Source: Eulemur rufifrons (taxonomy: Eukaryota; Chordata; Mammalia; Primates; Lemuridae). Taken from it: a stretch of DNA of 64,000 nt. The DNA lies in NCBI RefSeq assembly GCF_041146395.1, contig NC_091010.1, positions 53,650,001 to 53,714,000 on the forward strand, written 5' to 3'. The position numbers and the translations under genes are program-made. Below the pieces are notes generated by a model, which made no database searches, was not told the DNA's origin, and saw nothing but the letters and a program-made list of their open reading frames with translations. This document shows positions 61,135 to 64,000 of this stretch, piece by piece; position 1 is the first letter of the stretch; every line of letters begins with the position of its first letter.

Positions 61135-61368
61135 CCCTACACAGTCCTAGGGAGGTGGAGCAAGGCTCATAGTGATGATTTTTTTCTAGATACTCAAAAG
61201 TAATCTGCCAGACCAGGTTACTAGAATTTGTGCTGGTTCCTAGCTCCATACAAATAGCTGGCTCCTCTTCATATGGTACCACACACATCCCAGATTATAA
61301 AGCCTGTTTCTTGAAGTGGCCCCTATGCTGCTTACCAACCACTTTTGCTGCCCTTGCTGTGACCTCCC
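61135..61368. other. No gene or repeat recognised
   Basis: Short unassigned interval between the LTR candidate and the antisense L1M. Confidence 0.4.
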
Positions 61369-61369
61369 T

Positions 61370-61468
61370 GCTTTTTATTTTTAATTGAATTTTTTACAGA
61401 GATTGTGGTAGATTCACATGCAGTTTGTAAGAAATAATACAGAGAGATCCCACGTGCTCTTTACCCCA
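61370..61468 (-). mobile_element. L1M-family LINE-1, antisense, left part (host of nested MLT1)
   Basis: 'catgcagtttgtaagaaata' and 'atacagagagatcccacgtg' then 'ctctttacccca' are antisense L1M wording that resumes after the MLT1 at about 61911. Confidence 0.8.
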
Positions 61469-61469
61469 T

Positions 61470-61910
61470 GCTATGGGTGGAATTGTGCTCCCCCTACCAA
61501 AATTACTAGCCAGTAGTTGATGTCCTAACTACTAGTACCTGTGAATATGACCTTATCGGGACACAGAGTCTTTACAGATGGTAATAAAGTTAAGATGAAG
61601 CCATGAGGGTGGGCCCCAATCCACTCTGACTGGTGCCACAGTAAGAAGAGAAGAGACACAGAGATGGAGATATGCAGAGAGAAGACAACCATGTGAAAAT
61701 GTAAGCAGAAATTATAGTGATGCTGCCACAAACCAAGGAATGACTGGAACTGGAAGAGGTGAGGAAGTTGCCTCCCCTCAAAGCTTCAGTAGGAGCATGG
61801 CCCTGCCAACACTTGGTTTGAGACGTCTAGCCTATAGAACTACGAAAACAAATTTCTATTGTTTTAAGTTGCTGGAATTCATTATCACAGCTCTAGGAAA
61901 CTAATATACC
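61470..61910 (+). mobile_element. MLT1 (MaLR) solo LTR
   Basis: 'tgctatgggtggaattgtgc', 'gaatatgaccttatcgggac', 'gagtctttacagatggtaat', 'agggtgggccccaatccact', 'gccctgccaacacttggttt', 'ttgttttaagttgctggaat' and 'ctaggaaactaatat' are the full ordered landmarks of MLT1. It interrupts an antisense L1M, with a likely short duplication (ACCCA-like) at the two junctions. Confidence 0.92.
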
Positions 61911-62340
61911 CAGTGTTCCCCAATGGTAACATTTTGCAAAACTATAGTATAATATCACAACCAGGATATTGACCTTGATACAATCTACCTTTCTCATTTA
62001 TATTTGCCACAGTTTAACTTGTATCTCTGTGTGTGTACAGTTTATACAATTTCATCATAGGTGTAGGTTTGTGTATCCACCACCAAGTCAAAATGTTAAA
62101 TAATTGCATCACCACTAGGATCATTCATGTAGCCCTTTTAGAATCACACCATTCTCTCTTCTACCCCTAGATTGGATGGGAATTCCATTCTTAACCACCA
62201 GCAATTAATAATCTGTTCTCCAGCTCTAAAATTTTGTCATTTCAAAATTGTCATATAAATAAAATTATATAGTAAGTAATCTTTTGGAACTGGCTTTTTT
62301 CACTCAACTTAAATTCCTGAAGATTCATCTAGCTTGTTGT
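61911..62340 (-). mobile_element. L1M-family LINE-1, antisense, right part
   Basis: 'ccccaatggtaacattttgc', 'aaaactatagtataatatca', 'ggtttgtgtatccaccacca', 'ttaataatctgttctccagc' and 'tcactcaacttaaattcctg' continue the L1M interrupted by MLT1. Confidence 0.88.
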
Positions 62341-62344
62341 GTGT

Positions 62345-62590
62345 CTGTGACTGCAAAACCTTGCTGAAATTTTGACAGGAATTGCATTAAACTTATAAAT
62401 CAATTTGGAAAAAATTGGCATCATTATTATATTGAGTATTCCGATCTATGAATGTGATGTATATTTTTATTTTTTAGGCCTCCTTTAATTTCTTTCATCA
62501 ACATTTTGTAATTTTCATCATACAGATCATATATATGTTTTATTAAGTGTATATTTAAGTATTTTATTTTCTTTGGAGCCATTGCCAAAC
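62345..62590 (-). mobile_element. LINE-1 ORF2 internal fragment, antisense
   Basis: 'attttgacaggaattgcatt', 'ttaatttctttcatcaacat' and 'gtgtatatttaagtatttta' match antisense ORF2 sequence from a more upstream part of L1 than its left neighbour, implying an internal deletion or a separate copy. Confidence 0.75.
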
Positions 62591-62594
62591 TGCA

Positions 62595-63750
62595 AGCTCA
62601 GTTTTTCATCAAAAAAAGAGTCAGACACAACTTCTTCCCTGAGGAGTTCCTGGATAACAAGAGTGATGTTTTTGAAGTCTTCTCAATTTGTTATAATGTA
62701 CCTGAGCTTGTTTTGGTAACTAGTTTGCCATCAGTGTTATACAGTCTATTTGTATATTATAAGAAAATAAGATAAAGTAAATGTGCAAACCTCGTTAAGA
62801 TATTTTGTTAGAATTCTGGAAATTAAAAAAAAATACAATCAAACTCTGACGCTTCATATCTTCTTGGGCACAGAGAAAAGGTAGGGGGAAAAAAGAGGCA
62901 AGCGATATATTATAAGGAAGATTTTTGCCTCCCAAGTCTGGGATTAAGAATGCCAACCTATCTACTCTTTCATCACCCAAAAACCTTTTGATAGATAAAA
63001 GAAAATCCAACATACTTTATTAACTCAGTTGCCACATTTGGTCTCAGTTACAGTGCATTACTGGTTCAAAGTATAGTAAGAGGAAGGAAATTTTGTCTAG
63101 GCTAAAGAAATTAACCAAGTTGATACGCTGACCCTTGCATATAGCTAGCATTCTACAACAGTGTTCAAAGGTATGGTAACCTCAGAAGAGTTTCAGATAT
63201 ATTCTGATATTTACTAGATATCTCATTCAGAAGTGCTCTATAGTGCATTACAATGCTCTAATCCAGGTGGGCAGAAATTCCATGGGTTTGGGTGATTGGC
63301 CTATTTGCATCAAAATGCCAACCTATGGCTGCTGATGAAGGGACAGAATTCACTTCCATAGTAGAGGGTGACAGCAAGGGCAAAGTAGAATGTCAGGGAT
63401 CCAAGGACACATTTTATTCTCAATAGGAAACAAAATATAGGGCAAAGAAACTCTAGGTATAGCGCAAGACTCAAAGCCTGAATCAACATTGAAGCAAGCT
63501 GAGTTTGAGAAGATTGTGATTTGATGGAGACTCAGGATCCACACCACAAAATAGGCAGAATTAATACCAGATCTATGGCAGACAGGTCACCCCATGACCT
63601 CGAGGGCTGAACTCTATAACCTGGTCAGGACTGACCCAGGAATTAGATAAGACACATCTGAAGGTAAAAAGCCCAGTAATTTCAGCTCTTTGTTTTAATT
63701 GAATGTTTTGAGGTAGTGGAATCAAAGTATCCCCACGAACAGCTTCCCAT
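62595..63750. other. No gene or repeat recognised
   Basis: Unique-looking. Frames at 62795-63013 and 63350-63547 (minus) have no recognised domain. Confidence 0.4.
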
Positions 63751-63754
63751 TACT

Positions 63755-63975
63755 AAGAGTTCACTAGATGTCAGGTATGTGTATTCTGTAATGCATCTCA
63801 GCAATCCTAAGCAGTGATAATTATTATTAATTCTATTTTAAAATGAGACTATAGAGGAAAAGAAAAGTTAAGAAATGTGTCCAAGGTCACATAGAAAGTC
63901 AGAGGCCAAATCTCCAAGTTGTACAGCCTGACTCTGGAGCCTGCACATTTAGCCATTTGACTATACATCACTCCC
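63755..63975 (-). repeat. MIR SINE, antisense
   Basis: 'actaagagttcactagatgt', 'tgtccaaggtcacatagaaa', 'gtcagaggccaaatctccaa' and 'cctgactctggagcctgcac' form a near-complete antisense MIR. Confidence 0.85.
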
Positions 63976-64000
63976 TTCTATTTTCTGGGTCACCTGGGCA

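Overview
The window reads as nuclear DNA of a strepsirrhine primate, most likely a Malagasy lemur. The main evidence is three Alu elements that carry right-arm wording I associate with lemur Alus ('gttgctgtgagctaggctga', 'agcctgagcaagagcgagac'). Two of them also have an expanded, AT-rich linker between the arms. Dispersed MIR, L2, L1M, HAL1, MaLR, ERV-LTR and hAT relics support a placental mammal. This assignment rests on pattern memory, not on a database search.

I find no convincing protein-coding gene, exon, tRNA, rRNA or CpG island. Open frames are all short (151 codons at most), recognisable domains occur only inside decayed LINE copies, and no open frame resembles a cellular protein I know. 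The window is therefore intergenic DNA or the interior of a very large intron, and the sequence does not say which.

Layout. 1-9 kb: a repeat copy behind a (TG)n tract (about 191-629), a 5'-truncated L1 3' end with a polypurine 3' UTR (3595-4553), old antisense L1M (6680-7560) and a MaLR LTR (7645-7950). 9-20 kb: many MIR relics, a local tandem duplication (12069-12242), a hAT relic (14617-14873), a long Z-DNA-prone compound microsatellite (15996-16101) and a full-length lemur Alu with a perfect 15-bp target-site duplication (18302-18668). 21-24 kb: a HAL1 (half-LINE) copy split by a later, apparently 5'-inverted L1 insertion. 27-31 kb: MLT1, MST/THE1, MER5A, an L1M copy and a second copy of the repeat seen at 191-629. 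33-49 kb: mostly unassigned DNA with an older Alu, MIRs and an ERV1-type LTR near 43 kb. 49.7-51.5 kb: a three-level nest, L1M containing an LTR containing a young Alu. 52-62.6 kb: several solo-LTR candidates, L2, L1M and an MLT1 LTR nested in antisense L1M.

No genes act together here. The content is a layered record of retrotransposition. Subfamily names and element ends are approximate; a RepeatMasker/Dfam run would settle them. Intervals where I recognised nothing are listed as such.
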